From: Aulosira sp. FACHB-615
GTDB lineage: Bacteria; Cyanobacteriota; Cyanobacteriia; Cyanobacteriales; Nostocaceae
Reading direction: 5' to 3'
Assembly (NCBI RefSeq): GCF_014698045.1
Contig: NZ_JACJSE010000023.1
Location: forward strand, 1 to 64,000
DNA length: 64,000 nucleotides
Position numbers and translations under genes: made by a program. Under the pieces are notes generated by a model. That model was not told the DNA's origin. It did no database searches and saw only the letters and a program-made list of their open reading frames with translations. Positions 1-8,351 of this stretch are shown here, piece after piece (position 1 is the stretch's first letter; every line of letters starts with the position of its first letter).

Positions 1-204
1 GGTGCGAAAGTTATTTGTTTATCCCCATACTCCCCCGATTTTAATCCAATTGAATTATGGTGGTCACAACTTAAATCTTTTTTACGCAATTTTGCTCCAA
101 CTACAACAGAAATGGTTGATAAACTAATCTCAGTTGCACTCGACTTAATAAATCCTCAACATTTAAGAAACTGGTTTGCTAGTTGCTGCTACTGTACCTC
201 ATAA
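1..204 (+). CDS. IS630-type transposase, 3' end only (partial at window edge)
   Basis: The reading frame is open from the first base and ends with TAA. It encodes 67 residues containing the pattern LSPYSPDFNPIELWWSQLK, the C-terminal DDE-domain signature of IS630/Tc1-type transposases: the third acidic residue is the E of NPIE. The rest of the gene lies outside the window, so whether the element is intact cannot be judged. The element end seems to be about 15 bases past the stop codon, at a TA dinucleotide, the normal target of this family. It lies inside the neighbouring toxin gene. Confidence 0.85.
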   Translation, partial: GAKVICLSPYSPDFNPIELWWSQLKSFLRNFAPTTTEMVDKLISVALDLINPQHLRNWFASCCYCTS

Positions 205-219
205 CAGCCGTAGGTGCTG
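1..219 (+). mobile_element. Right end of an IS630-family insertion sequence
   Basis: The transposase C-terminus is followed by a short tail ending GTAGGTGCTG before TA (220-221). From that point the opposite strand resumes the toxin coding sequence (YSVRV). The boundary is inferred from where toxin homology stops and from the TA target rule of IS630/Tc1 elements. The left end is outside the window. Confidence 0.6.
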
Positions 220-393
220 TATGCTGACTCTCACAGAATAAATAGGTAATTCTGAATGCACTTTTTTGAAACGTAAACTGGGATGGTTTGGGTCTTGTTT
301 AAATTGGCGATATGCTTGGCGGGTTTGCTCTCGCACATTTTCAGGTAAGTTACCAAAAGCTTGGCGAAACTGAGAAGTGATGCGAGAATTCAC
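199..393 (-). pseudogene. RelE/ParE-like toxin, C-terminus removed by IS insertion
   Basis: The frame starts with GTG (391-393), overlapping the antitoxin stop codon as GTGA, the usual translational coupling of type II toxin-antitoxin operons. The N-terminal 54 residues (FRQAFGNLP...DPNHPSLRFKKV...PIYSVRV) match cyanobacterial RelE/ParE-superfamily toxins of about 90 residues. After YSVRV the sequence becomes IS630 end DNA and stops within about 9 codons. The final beta strands that carry the usual catalytic and packing residues are missing, so the toxin is very probably inactive. Family recall is by eye. Confidence 0.7.
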
Positions 394-608
394 AATGTAT
401 CTGGATCTAGTTGTTGAGTTTTACCTGCTTGATATTCAGCCATTGCTTGGGCTGCTAAGAAAGCTAGTGCATCTGGAGAACGCTCAAAAGCTGCATCCCA
501 TTGCTGTTCATCTTCCAGTTCTTCGAGAATCATCTTTGCCATAGCATCTTGTTGACTGACTGGTAAGCTTTTGAGTTTGATAATCGCTTGTTCAAGTAAT
601 TCCGTCAT
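390..608 (-). CDS. Antitoxin of a type II toxin-antitoxin pair
   Basis: This 72-residue acidic protein (MTELLEQAIIKLKSLP...EELEDEQQWDAAF...AGKTQQLDPDTL) has the length and C-terminal pattern of small cyanobacterial antitoxins found directly upstream of RelE-like toxins. It normally would bind and neutralise the toxin and repress the operon. The frame is intact although the toxin is broken, so it may persist as an orphan antitoxin able to act on related toxins elsewhere in the genome. The upstream sequence AGAGGAT gives a plausible ribosome binding site. Confidence 0.65.
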   Translation of the reverse strand: MTELLEQAIIKLKSLPVSQQDAMAKMILEELEDEQQWDAAFERSPDALAFLAAQAMAEYQAGKTQQLDPDTL

Positions 609-709
609 GGTGAATAGTTATCCTCTGTTTTATTAATTTTCACACAGAGTTCAGGGCTAAAATCTACTTGAGGTTGGAGCGATCGCCAACTCAGTTAATG
701 TACTTTTAC

Positions 710-1198
710 TCAACTATCAGGTAAACTTGCAAACACCTGCGCTACTAAATTTTTTGTCTTATCTTCTAGATTTTGCCAATCTACTTCACCCAACTCATCA
801 ATTAAACTAGTATCAATATCCACAGCCTCATTCTCTGGGCTGTAATTGGCGAAACACACTTGATAACACAATTCCCACAAATCAACGCTGACTTGCTGCT
901 CTTGACGTTGCAGCTGCAAATGATATCCTGGATGGGGCATTGGCAACCGAGACAGGGTATTACGGATTTCGTCTGCTTGTTCTGGTGTGGCACTTTCCAT
1001 CTCTTCCAACAGTCTTGTTACCAAGGCTTTTATTTCGTCAGTGGTACTAGGCGGCCAAATCAGCACATCATGGTAGGTTCCCTTCCAAGCAGATGCGTCG
1101 AGTTGCTTGCGAATGTTATCCACAACTCTAATGAAAGCTGGTTGCATGAGGAGTTCAGCCTGTTGCCATGCAACTGGATTGGTTATTTTAGGTGGCAT
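710..1198 (-). CDS. Conserved hypothetical protein
   Basis: A 162-residue soluble protein starting MPPKITNPVAWQQAE and rich in W, Q and E. I recognise no catalytic motif, signal peptide or membrane segment. Codon use resembles the neighbours and the frame is long enough to be real. The start is not well supported because no clear Shine-Dalgarno sequence precedes the ATG. The opposite strand over this stretch is also open, but its translation lacks protein-like composition. Function unknown. Confidence 0.6.
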   Translation of the reverse strand: MPPKITNPVAWQQAELLMQPAFIRVVDNIRKQLDASAWKGTYHDVLIWPPSTTDEIKALVTRLLEEMESATPEQADEIRNTLSRLPMPHPGYHLQLQRQEQQVSVDLWELCYQVCFANYSPENEAVDIDTSLIDELGEVDWQNLEDKTKNLVAQVFASLPDS

Positions 1199-1210
1199 CG
1201 GTCGTCAAAC

Positions 1211-1241
1211 GATTTTGGATTTTGGATTTTGGATTTTGGAT
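1211..1241. repeat. Heptanucleotide STRR (GGATTTT repeats)
   Basis: About four tandem copies of a seven-base unit reading GGATTTT. Related degenerate units (AAAATCT) occur at about 1336-1366. Short tandemly repeated repetitive sequences of seven bases are typical of heterocystous cyanobacteria. The same unit appears near 52890, 53100 and 62137 in this window. Confidence 0.8.
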
Positions 1242-1506
1242 TGACTCTAACCGCTAGGGTAAAGAGTTTGAGGATTTTAAATTTTGAAAGTTGATTGATA
1301 TTACGCCTTGACTTGGCGGAGTATAAACCAAAAAAATCTAAAATCGGCTATCTAAAATCTAAAATTGGCACAGTTAATTAACAGGGTTTATAAAAAAGCT
1401 ACGTATTTATTTCAAATCTTTTCTCAAGATAGCGGATTTCAAGGAAAAAAATTTGGAGATATTTATTACCAGCTGGAAAATTAGGTAATAACTCTGGGGA
1501 GGGAAT

Positions 1507-3351
1507 ATGATCGGTAAGCTACTGGATAATCGTTACCAAGTAATTCAAGTGCTGGCTAAGGGAGGGTTTGGTCAAACCTACATCGCCCAAGATACAAGAC
1601 GGCCAGGAAACCCTATCTGCGTTGTCAAGCACCTCAAGCCTACCAGTTCTGACCCCAAAATTTTTGAAACTGCCAAACGCCTGTTCCAAAACGAAGCGGA
1701 AACTTTGGAACGTTTGGGATATCATGACCAAGTTCCCCGGCTGCTGGCTTACTTTGACGAAAATCAAGAATTCTTTTTAGTTCAAGAATATATCGAAGGA
1801 CATCCCTTAACTGATGAACTCATTTCTGGTCAACGCTGGAATGAAAATCAAGTTTTGCAAATGTTACAGGAAGTTTTAGGGATTTTAGAGTTTGTCCATC
1901 AGCAAGGTGTGATTCACCGCGATATCAAACCAGATAATATTATTCGCCGTTCTTCAGATCATAAATTAGTTTTAGTAGATTTTGGCGCAGTTAAACAGTT
2001 AAGTTCCTCAATGGTGACGGTGGGTGGACAAACTACGGCCACTGTCGTTATTGGGACTCCTGGCTATATGCCCACTGAACAAGGACAAGGTAAACCCCGC
2101 CCCAATAGTGATATCTATGCTTTAGGGATGATTGCCATTCAAGCAATTACAGGTGTACCAACTTCTGAGTTACAAGAAGACCCAGATACAGGCGAGATTC
2201 GCTGGCAACATTTGGCCCCTGTTAGCTATCGTTTGGCATCTATCTTAACAAAGATGGTGCATTATCACTTTAAAGACCGTTACCAAACAGCCACCGAAGC
2301 ACTGCAAGCTTGTGTGACTCTGATGAGTCCTGTGTTAACACCAGCTGCACCACCAGAACCGTCGCTAAATCATGCTTACTCTGGGGCGAAACCTGCTGCG
2401 TCTTTTCAACCAACTCTCGCACTCGCGCCAGCAAATCCTGGTGTTAGCAAACCTACCCGCAGAACTTCTAGTAAATCTGATCCCCTACCATTATTAATTG
2501 GGATACTTTTAGCTGGTAGTGCGGCGGCTTTGGTGGCGAATGTCTATCCGAATGTGAAGAATTTTACCGCTAATTTTACAGGTCAAAATGCCACTGCGGG
2601 GAATAAGTGCTTGGCAATGGTGACAGGTAATTCTAATATTCGTTCGGAACCGAGTTCGATTAATTCTGATAATGTTCTCAAAACCATTGGTGAGGACACA
2701 GCTTTTGAGGTGACTGGACTGCGGACAAAACGCAATTGGATACAAGTGAAATTAAACTCTGGGCGTTTGGCTTGGGCTTATGCAGATGTGATCTCGAACA
2801 ATGATGAATGGCTGGGTTGTTTGCGGGATAAAGGTATTGCAATTAAGACTGTTGATGATAGCACGCTAATTGCTGCTAGACCTCTTCCCAAACCAAAGGC
2901 GGTTAAAACAACGACTCCACCAGAGACAGCAAATACTGAGGGGGAAAAATCAGAACCAGCAAAAGCTAATGAAAATAGCGACCAGGTTGTGGAACAAGCG
3001 AAGAAAAAATATGAGTCAGGAGATTTAGTTGGTGCGATCGCATTATTAAAGTCAATTCCTGCCAATGCTTCTGCTAGTATTCAAGAAACAGGTAAAATCA
3101 TTAGCCAATGGCAGCAAGATTGGTCTAAGGCTGATGCTCTATTTAATGACATCAACAAAGCAATTGACGATGGTAATTGGGACAAGGTTTTAGATTACAA
3201 AAATCATCCCGAAAAGTTACCCGATACCGAATACTGGCGTAATAAAATCGAACCTTTATTTCAACAAGCAGCCGACAATATCGGTAAACAAGCTTTTCCG
3301 CCCCAAGAAAAGCAAGATCATCAAAAAACTCCCAAAACAGAGAAACAATAG
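1507..3351 (+). CDS. Serine/threonine protein kinase with membrane segment and SH3-like domain
   Basis: A 614-residue Hanks-type kinase. Residues 10-270 form the kinase domain: glycine loop KGGFGQTY (18-25), ATP-binding lysine in VVKHL (K41), catalytic HRDIKPDN (137-144), metal-binding DFG (158-160), GTPGYMPTEQ in place of the usual APE, and SDIYALG (201-207). A proline- and serine-rich linker leads to one membrane segment at about 327-346. A bacterial SH3-like domain (about 370-440, LAMVTGNSNIRSEPS) and a charged helical region with TPR-like character near 490-590 follow. The topology suggests a cytoplasmic kinase joined to an extracytoplasmic sensor part. A GAGG-type ribosome site (GGGGAGGGAAT) precedes the ATG. 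All kinase residues needed for activity are present; substrate unknown. Confidence 0.92.
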   Translation: MIGKLLDNRYQVIQVLAKGGFGQTYIAQDTRRPGNPICVVKHLKPTSSDPKIFETAKRLFQNEAETLERLGYHDQVPRLLAYFDENQEFFLVQEYIEGHPLTDELISGQRWNENQVLQMLQEVLGILEFVHQQGVIHRDIKPDNIIRRSSDHKLVLVDFGAVKQLSSSMVTVGGQTTATVVIGTPGYMPTEQGQGKPRPNSDIYALGMIAIQAITGVPTSELQEDPDTGEIRWQHLAPVSYRLASILTKMVHYHFKDRYQTATEALQACVTLMSPVLTPAAPPEPSLNHAYSGAKPAASFQPTLALAPANPGVSKPTRRTSSKSDPLPLLIGILLAGSAAALVANVYPNVKNFTANFTGQNATAGNKCLAMVTGNSNIRSEPSSINSDNVLKTIGEDTAFEVTGLRTKRNWIQVKLNSGRLAWAYADVISNNDEWLGCLRDKGIAIKTVDDSTLIAARPLPKPKAVKTTTPPETANTEGEKSEPAKANENSDQVVEQAKKKYESGDLVGAIALLKSIPANASASIQETGKIISQWQQDWSKADALFNDINKAIDDGNWDKVLDYKNHPEKLPDTEYWRNKIEPLFQQAADNIGKQAFPPQEKQDHQKTPKTEKQ

Positions 3352-3397
3352 CGGTTAGGGGCTAGAGAAGAAAGTTTTGTATGAGGGAATATTCTTA

Positions 3398-3528
3398 GGA
3401 TGTACGCATAAAAATGATAAATCAAGGGTTGGGGAGAGGGTTAAGGGGTGTAGGGATATGTATCTAAAACCCTTACACCCCAAACCCTTTCACCCAGTCT
3501 CAACAGAGAATCTTTGTATGTAAGTCCT
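3398..3528. repeat. MITE-like element, family A (degenerate ends)
   Basis: Imperfect ends GGATGTACGCAT and TATGTAAGTCC are inverted relative to each other. They enclose a G-rich half (GGGTTAAGGGGTGTAGGG) and a C-rich half (CCCTTACACCCC) that can pair into a long hairpin. Elements with the same ends and interior lie near 15429, 19882 and 42842, which defines a dispersed family. Confidence 0.65.
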
Positions 3529-3529
3529 G

Positions 3530-3934
3530 TTAATCTTCTTCTGCGCCAATGTCTTCTTCAGTGTCGTCAGGGTCTAGCGATCGCTCATACTGGAGTTTAT
3601 TCAACAGCGATAATACCTTAGTACCACGTTCAATAGAACGGTCTTCGATAAAAATTACCTCTGGGGTGCGACGTAGCCTGACTCTAGCGCCAAGTTCACT
3701 ACGTACATAACCAGTGGCTGACTTTAAACCTGCCATTGTCTCGGCTTTGGCTTCTTCCGTACCATAAATACTGACGTAGATTTTGGCGTGCTGCAAATCG
3801 CCAGAAACGTCTACATCAGTTACACTGACCATACCTGTACCCACACGGTCGTCTTTAATGCCGTTGAGTAACATTTGGCTAACTTCCCGTTTGATTAATT
3901 CAGCAACACGAGAAATGCGGCGATTTGTAGCCAT
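3530..3934 (-). CDS. rbfA: Ribosome-binding factor A
   Basis: A 134-residue protein starting MATNRRISRVAELIKREVSQMLLNGIKDDRVG, with the KH-like fold pattern of RbfA (VSVTDVDVSGDLQHAKIYVSIYG, then RVRLRRTPEVIFIEDRSIERG). RbfA binds the 30S subunit and helps 16S rRNA 5'-end processing and cold adaptation. The length fits the family (about 120-135). The acidic tail (DPDDTEEDIGAEED) is common in cyanobacterial versions. It lies just downstream of, and on the same strand as, the DUF751 gene, an arrangement I recall from other cyanobacteria. Confidence 0.95.
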   Translation of the reverse strand: MATNRRISRVAELIKREVSQMLLNGIKDDRVGTGMVSVTDVDVSGDLQHAKIYVSIYGTEEAKAETMAGLKSATGYVRSELGARVRLRRTPEVIFIEDRSIERGTKVLSLLNKLQYERSLDPDDTEEDIGAEED

Positions 3935-4028
3935 AAAATCTTTGCCTGTTCACAGAGGTTATAAATAAAGTGCTGAGTGCTTTACACTGAGCGACTTGTA
4001 CCGAGCGAAGTCGAGGTAAGTCGAGGTG

Positions 4029-4047
4029 TGAGTGCTGAGTGCTGAGT
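4029..4047. repeat. Heptanucleotide STRR (GAGTGCT type)
   Basis: Two and a half tandem copies of TGAGTGC between rbfA and the DUF751 gene, with a further copy at 3970-3980. The same unit recurs at 20838, 20972, inside valS at 33118 and at 44740. Confidence 0.7.
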
Positions 4048-4082
4048 AACATCAACAACAACAGCCACCCATCGTTCCCAGT

Positions 4083-4289
4083 CTAAACCGCACTCAAACC
4101 CAGCATAGCGCGGAGGGTGAGTGTCAAGAAAGCCAGACCGCCCAGTAATAAGCCGACAACAGCAACTAAGGTGACTGGACGTTTTAACAAGGGCAATAAT
4201 GGCTCGAATGTGTTCACCAGAAGCCCAACGAGGATTGTAATTAAGTAGCGGGGGTAGCGAAGAACGTTATCCCAAAATCCGTCAAACAT
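4083..4289 (-). CDS. DUF751 (Ycf33-like) membrane protein
   Basis: A 68-residue protein starting MFDGFWDNVLRYPRYLITILVG, with two hydrophobic segments (about 14-30 and 41-60), matching the cyanobacterial and plastid DUF751/Ycf33 family. Function is not established; a thylakoid or photosynthesis-linked role is only inferred from its distribution. Same strand and directly upstream of rbfA (about 150 bases apart), so the two may be cotranscribed. Confidence 0.85.
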   Translation of the reverse strand: MFDGFWDNVLRYPRYLITILVGLLVNTFEPLLPLLKRPVTLVAVVGLLLGGLAFLTLTLRAMLGLSAV

Positions 4290-4451
4290 GGAAATCTAAA
4301 CTGCCTTGTTATGAACTGACGTTTGTTTTGATATGCTTTATCTACCTAATTGTAATCTATGCGGATGAAAATTACTCACTTAATATAGAATATGCTGCAT
4401 TAGCGATATTTTGTTATATTTACTAGCTTAAATTAGTGAACTTATCAGTCA

Positions 4452-5285
4452 ATGGTTATTCAAATGCTTCCAGAAATTTGCCCACGTCCTTTTTTAAAAT
4501 GGGCAGGGGGTAAAAGTCGGTTAATTCAACAATATATTAATTATTTTCCGAAGTTTTATCAGACTTACTATGAACCCTTTTTAGGTGGTGGTGCGGTTTT
4601 TTTTCATTTACAACCAACCACAGCAATCTTAACAGATATTAACGCTGAACTCATTACTACTTATCGCTGCGTCCGGGATCAAGTAGAAGATTTAATTAGC
4701 TTATTACAAGCACATAAAGCTAAACATAGTCGAGATTATTATTACAGTGTCCGCTCCCATACAAGTAATAATGATTTAGAAACAGCAGCACGATTAATTT
4801 ATCTCAATAAAACTTGTTATAACGGTTTATATCGGGTTAATTCTCAAGGTAAATTTAATGTGCCTTTAGGTAGCTATAAAAATCCGAGTATTTGTCAGGA
4901 GGATTTACTCAGAGCCGCATCTCAAGCTCTGAAATCATCGGAAATCAGGCAAGCAGATTTTATTAATGTGTTGAATTATGCTAATAGTAGCGATGATTTT
5001 GTATTTTGTGATCCGCCTTATCATCCTATTAGCAATACTAGTTATTTTACTGGTTATAATGGCAATTCTTTTGGCGAACAAGACCAAATTCGGTTGCGAA
5101 ATGTTTGTGCTGAATTAGCAAATCGGGGTGTTAAGGTGATGGTTTGTAATTCCGATTGCGAATTTATCAGAAAAATCTACACAGAAATTAGTTTTAATAT
5201 TTATGATATCTCTGCATCTCGCTCGATTAATTCTAATACTAAAAAACGAGGAATTATCAGCGAATTATTAATTACTTCTTATTAA
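4452..5285 (+). CDS. D12-class DNA adenine-N6 methyltransferase (Dam type)
   Basis: A 277-residue enzyme with the SAM-binding motif FLKWAGGKSRL (14-24), YYEPFLGGGAVFF and the catalytic motif CDPPYH at about 186-191. This is the alpha-group order of Dam/DpnM-type methylases, which make N6-methyladenine, most often at GATC. That would methylate the core of the abundant HIP1 sites, but the target cannot be read from sequence. The gene converges on a small PD-(D/E)XK nuclease with overlapping stop codons (5282-5285), so it may be the methylase of a compact restriction-modification pair rather than a solitary housekeeping enzyme. Confidence 0.9.
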   Translation: MVIQMLPEICPRPFLKWAGGKSRLIQQYINYFPKFYQTYYEPFLGGGAVFFHLQPTTAILTDINAELITTYRCVRDQVEDLISLLQAHKAKHSRDYYYSVRSHTSNNDLETAARLIYLNKTCYNGLYRVNSQGKFNVPLGSYKNPSICQEDLLRAASQALKSSEIRQADFINVLNYANSSDDFVFCDPPYHPISNTSYFTGYNGNSFGEQDQIRLRNVCAELANRGVKVMVCNSDCEFIRKIYTEISFNIYDISASRSINSNTKKRGIISELLITSY

Positions 5286-5758
5286 AAATTTTTGTTAGCC
5301 CAAGCAATAAACCTATCTAAACTGTAAACTCCGAGTAAGTTATGATTTAGGTTCACTTGCTGTCTGAGCCATTGAATTGCACCTTCGCGCATACCTTCAC
5401 CACCAATCACCACAATTGTTGGGGCTGGATAATATTCTTGAATGTTCATACTCAAATACGGAAACTTTTCATCTACAGAACCGCCACTTTCTTGCCATTT
5501 ACATTCAATAATTAATCCAGTGGGTGTGATGGGTAAGCCAACAACAAAAAAATCTACTTTTAACAAAGTATTATAAAGACCTGCGCCGATATAAACTTGT
5601 TTAGCGTAGCGTTTCGGTAATAAATGAGCAGTTAAAAGATATTCTTTGGTGACATGATTGCCGATTTGGAAATAATTATGTCCGGTTAATATTGCGTCTA
5701 CATTACTTTCTAAAATGCGCCCTGCCTGATTTGCCCGTTTGCCTTGAGTCATAGTCAT
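5282..5758 (-). CDS. Small PD-(D/E)XK nuclease-like protein
   Basis: A 158-residue protein. The start ATG at 5758 is chosen because GGAGG lies 8 bases upstream; an in-frame ATG 18 bases earlier lacks such a site. The core reads LKVDFFVVG...GLIIECKWQ, giving D69 and the E85-x-K87 pair of the PD-(D/E)XK nuclease fold, with an upstream helix carrying E18. This could be a restriction endonuclease paired with the convergent adenine methylase or an unrelated small nuclease. No DNA-recognition domain is visible and 158 residues is short for DpnII/MboI enzymes. Confidence 0.6.
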   Translation of the reverse strand: MTMTQGKRANQAGRILESNVDAILTGHNYFQIGNHVTKEYLLTAHLLPKRYAKQVYIGAGLYNTLLKVDFFVVGLPITPTGLIIECKWQESGGSVDEKFPYLSMNIQEYYPAPTIVVIGGEGMREGAIQWLRQQVNLNHNLLGVYSLDRFIAWANKNF

Positions 5759-6004
5759 TCTCAAGTCCTCCGTCAATTTTCTATATATTCTAGAATTTCA
5801 TGGAAGCAGGGACATATAGACAGTTACTTAATATGAATTTTCAAAGGGGAAAAAAGTAGGATATTTTTGGTACTTGTGTACTAAAAAAGTAGTGAAAAAT
5901 GGTTGAGGTTCAGAGTAGTTAACCGCCGATACACGCAGATAAATTTGGGTGAAGAAAACTTCTATGTTCTGTGTGTTGACTTCAGCGATACTCTGCATTG
6001 AAAC

Positions 6005-7222
6005 TCAACCAGTTTGAACTTCGCTATTACCGTTACGGATAGACCAAGCAATTTCTAGGAGATGAGTCCAACGTTTTTGCAATTGTTTGGGAGTACATTT
6101 TAAGGCTTTAGCGATCGCTTGATCACTATGTCTGGCTGCTTTTAATTGCAAAATTTGTTGCTGTTGGGGGGAAAGTACTTGAATAAAAGTTTCCCACTGT
6201 TGGGAAGACAAGCCTAATTTTTGTTCTAAACCTGCACCTAACCATTGATGAACCAATTGCCATTGGTGCTGCTTGGCGAACTTTTCAACATGATATTTAA
6301 AGCGTTGTTGCAGATAATCACGCTGGCGGCTAGTTAAACCGAGAATTTGGTCAATTTCGGGCGCAGACAGGTCTTGCAGCTTCAAGCTGAGGTAATCGAT
6401 ACAGTCAGATTGACCTTGAGATTCTAAATATTTTACTAATTCTGAGATGACGCGATCGCGTTCTGATTCTTCCGACAAATCACCATGACCTTGAGCAATC
6501 ATTTTAGAGCGGATTTGCTGCACTGCTGGATTACGTTGGTAAGATTCAGCATCTTCACCCTTCGCTGACTCCACTGCCATTTCAATATCTACAGGAGTTT
6601 CTTGGGGTTGACGACGGGCAAAACCTTGAGCGCGTAAGATAATTAACTGTTGATTATTGCCACCAGGTAAATTAATCCGGCGTTTGGCATACTGTTCTGT
6701 AAATGCCATATATTCCGCTAATTGCAGCTGAGTGCGTGGTTGATAATCTTCAGCCAATTCGTTTTCCCGGCGGAAAGCTTTAATCGCCTCAATATAAAAA
6801 GCTTGGAGGAAATCTTCTATTAAATTGTAACGTGCATCAAAACCGTATTCTGAACCTGATGGCATAACATGACGGTAAACCATCGCACCTAAACTACTGT
6901 GTAACTCTACCCGTCCCCGCCGAGAACCAAGTTGGTAGTAGTGCAGACACTTGTGCAGACGGTGTTTTGCTAAAGTTAGCTGCCAAGATTGAACTTGTCC
7001 AGATGTTTGGATACGGGAACTTTTATCACAAATTCTTCTGACTTCTTTGGCTATGCGTTGCGCTACAGCTTTTACACATCCAGAACTTGCCTTGACTTGC
7101 GCCTGTATTTCCTGACACAGCAATTGTATTAAAGTATCTGCCTCTGAGAATTCTTCAATAGCAACATTGCTAACAACAAAATTGGGTGTGGAGGTTGGTA
7201 GATTTACAAGGTTAGCTTTCAT
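6005..7222 (-). CDS. HetZ-family heterocyst differentiation regulator
   Basis: A 405-residue protein. The start at 7222 (MKANLVNLP) is preferred because AGGA lies 8 bases upstream; a longer frame begins 27 bases earlier. The body (VKAVAQRIAKEVRRIC, YYQLGSRRGRVELHSSLGAMVYRHV, IEDFLQAFYIEAIKAFRREN) and the length recall HetZ and HetZ-related proteins, required early in heterocyst development. The C-terminal 60 residues (LSPQQQQILQLKAARHSDQAIAKALKCTPKQLQKRW) look like a sigma-region-4 helix-turn-helix. In Anabaena hetZ sits beside patU genes; none is here, so a HetZ paralogue is as likely as HetZ itself. Identification is from memory. Confidence 0.55.
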   Translation of the reverse strand: MKANLVNLPTSTPNFVVSNVAIEEFSEADTLIQLLCQEIQAQVKASSGCVKAVAQRIAKEVRRICDKSSRIQTSGQVQSWQLTLAKHRLHKCLHYYQLGSRRGRVELHSSLGAMVYRHVMPSGSEYGFDARYNLIEDFLQAFYIEAIKAFRRENELAEDYQPRTQLQLAEYMAFTEQYAKRRINLPGGNNQQLIILRAQGFARRQPQETPVDIEMAVESAKGEDAESYQRNPAVQQIRSKMIAQGHGDLSEESERDRVISELVKYLESQGQSDCIDYLSLKLQDLSAPEIDQILGLTSRQRDYLQQRFKYHVEKFAKQHQWQLVHQWLGAGLEQKLGLSSQQWETFIQVLSPQQQQILQLKAARHSDQAIAKALKCTPKQLQKRWTHLLEIAWSIRNGNSEVQTG

Positions 7223-7594
7223 GAATTTTCCTAGGGTAGGGTATAGCACCGTAACTACAACGCAAAGATAGCATCTGAAAACGTTCTTGTCTGGAAAGTT
7301 ATTAAGTATTCATCCATACAAGATTCATTGCCAGCACTGCTTATGTATATGACTGTAGGAAATTTAAAAAAGTTACAGTGAAAGTAATGTGTCGCTTTTT
7401 GACACCGTAACCAAATTGCAGACAACACAAATATAAGCATCGCGTCCACAATTGGTGCAAATCCTTGCTAGATATACTTTTACTCCTATCCTGACTACCC
7501 ACTCCCAGCCATGACTTAGTATGACAATCCCCAAACTGGAGCGTTTTTAACCGAGGTTTGCGAAACGGCAGGTTCAGTTTGTGAAGTATGTTTC
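7223..7594. other. Intergenic region upstream of the HetZ-family gene
   Basis: This stretch of 372 bases has no convincing gene; short frames here lack start signals. It would hold the promoter of the HetZ-family gene on the minus strand. A small inverted repeat GTGTC-N7-GACAC lies at 7389-7405. I saw no clear HetR-type palindrome and no obvious -10/-35 pair. Confidence 0.5.
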
Positions 7595-8254
7595 TTAAAC
7601 CCAAGCTGCTACTGCTTCCCAACCTAACCCCCGTCTCGTAATCATTGGTTCGTCTCCTGTCAAGTCCAAAATTGTCGATACTTGATATGTTGGTTCTTCA
7701 CCCGTGTCTACAATTACATCCACTAAGTTATCCAGATAATCAAATAACTCTACCCGTGATAGCTGCGGTTCACCTTCTGAGCTAAATTTCCCATTATCCG
7801 CCTCATGACTTGGCAAATGTGCCGAAGTGGAAATAATCGGGTTTTCTAACGCTTCTAGCAAAGCCAGACATACAGTATGATTCGGTACGCGAATCCCAGT
7901 TGTTTTCCGCTTAGGATTTTGTACCAGTCGCGGTACTAACTTAGTGGCGGGGAGCAGAAATGTGTAAGGGCCGGGAATCAGCCGCTTCATCAATCTATAA
8001 GCTGTATCGCTGACAAACGCATAAGTCGCTACATTTGACAATGAAGGACACAAAAATGTTAATGGTTTATCATTCGCTAACTGCTTGATTTTCCTCACTC
8101 TTTCCACCGCCGACTTGGCATTTAAATCACAACCGATCGCATAGACCGTATCAGTAGGGTAAAGCATGACCGCCCCATTTGAGAGCGCAGACTTTATCTC
8201 TTCTATTCGGCGGCTTTGGGGATTATCCGGATGCACTGTGAAAATTTTTGCCAT
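7595..8254 (-). CDS. YrdC/Sua5/YciO-family protein (threonylcarbamoyl-AMP synthase-like)
   Basis: A 219-residue protein starting MAKIFTVHPDNPQSRRIEEI; a longer frame to 8302 has an atypical N-terminus. Motifs are GAVMLYPTDTVYAIGCD (ATP/threonine pocket), KPLTFLC, PGPYTFLLPAT, KRKTTGIRVPNH and PIISTSAHL. Sua5/YrdC enzymes make L-threonylcarbamoyladenylate for the t6A modification of tRNA. The KRKTTGIRVP pattern and the shorter length resemble the YciO branch, whose activity is less certain. It stands divergent from larC with about 100 bases between the two starts. Confidence 0.85.
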   Translation of the reverse strand: MAKIFTVHPDNPQSRRIEEIKSALSNGAVMLYPTDTVYAIGCDLNAKSAVERVRKIKQLANDKPLTFLCPSLSNVATYAFVSDTAYRLMKRLIPGPYTFLLPATKLVPRLVQNPKRKTTGIRVPNHTVCLALLEALENPIISTSAHLPSHEADNGKFSSEGEPQLSRVELFDYLDNLVDVIVDTGEEPTYQVSTILDLTGDEPMITRRGLGWEAVAAWV

Positions 8255-8351
8255 AGAAACACGGTGATTTGAAAAAGGGGACGAGAGACATAAGGAAGAC
8301 AAGGAAGCAGGGGGATAATAACTAATGACAAGTGACTATTGACTAACCCCT

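Noticed and set aside
860..1294. 144-residue open frame on the plus strand
   Set aside because: It lies antisense to the 162-residue gene at 710-1198, runs into GGATTTT repeats at its end (FGFWILDFG), and has no start signal.
7389..7405. Inverted repeat as a HetR binding site
   Set aside because: GTGTC-N7-GACAC does not resemble the HetR palindrome I know, and the arms are only five bases.
7255..7622. Short minus-strand frames upstream of the HetZ-family gene
   Set aside because: No start signals, odd composition, and partial overlap with the YrdC/YciO gene; treated as intergenic.
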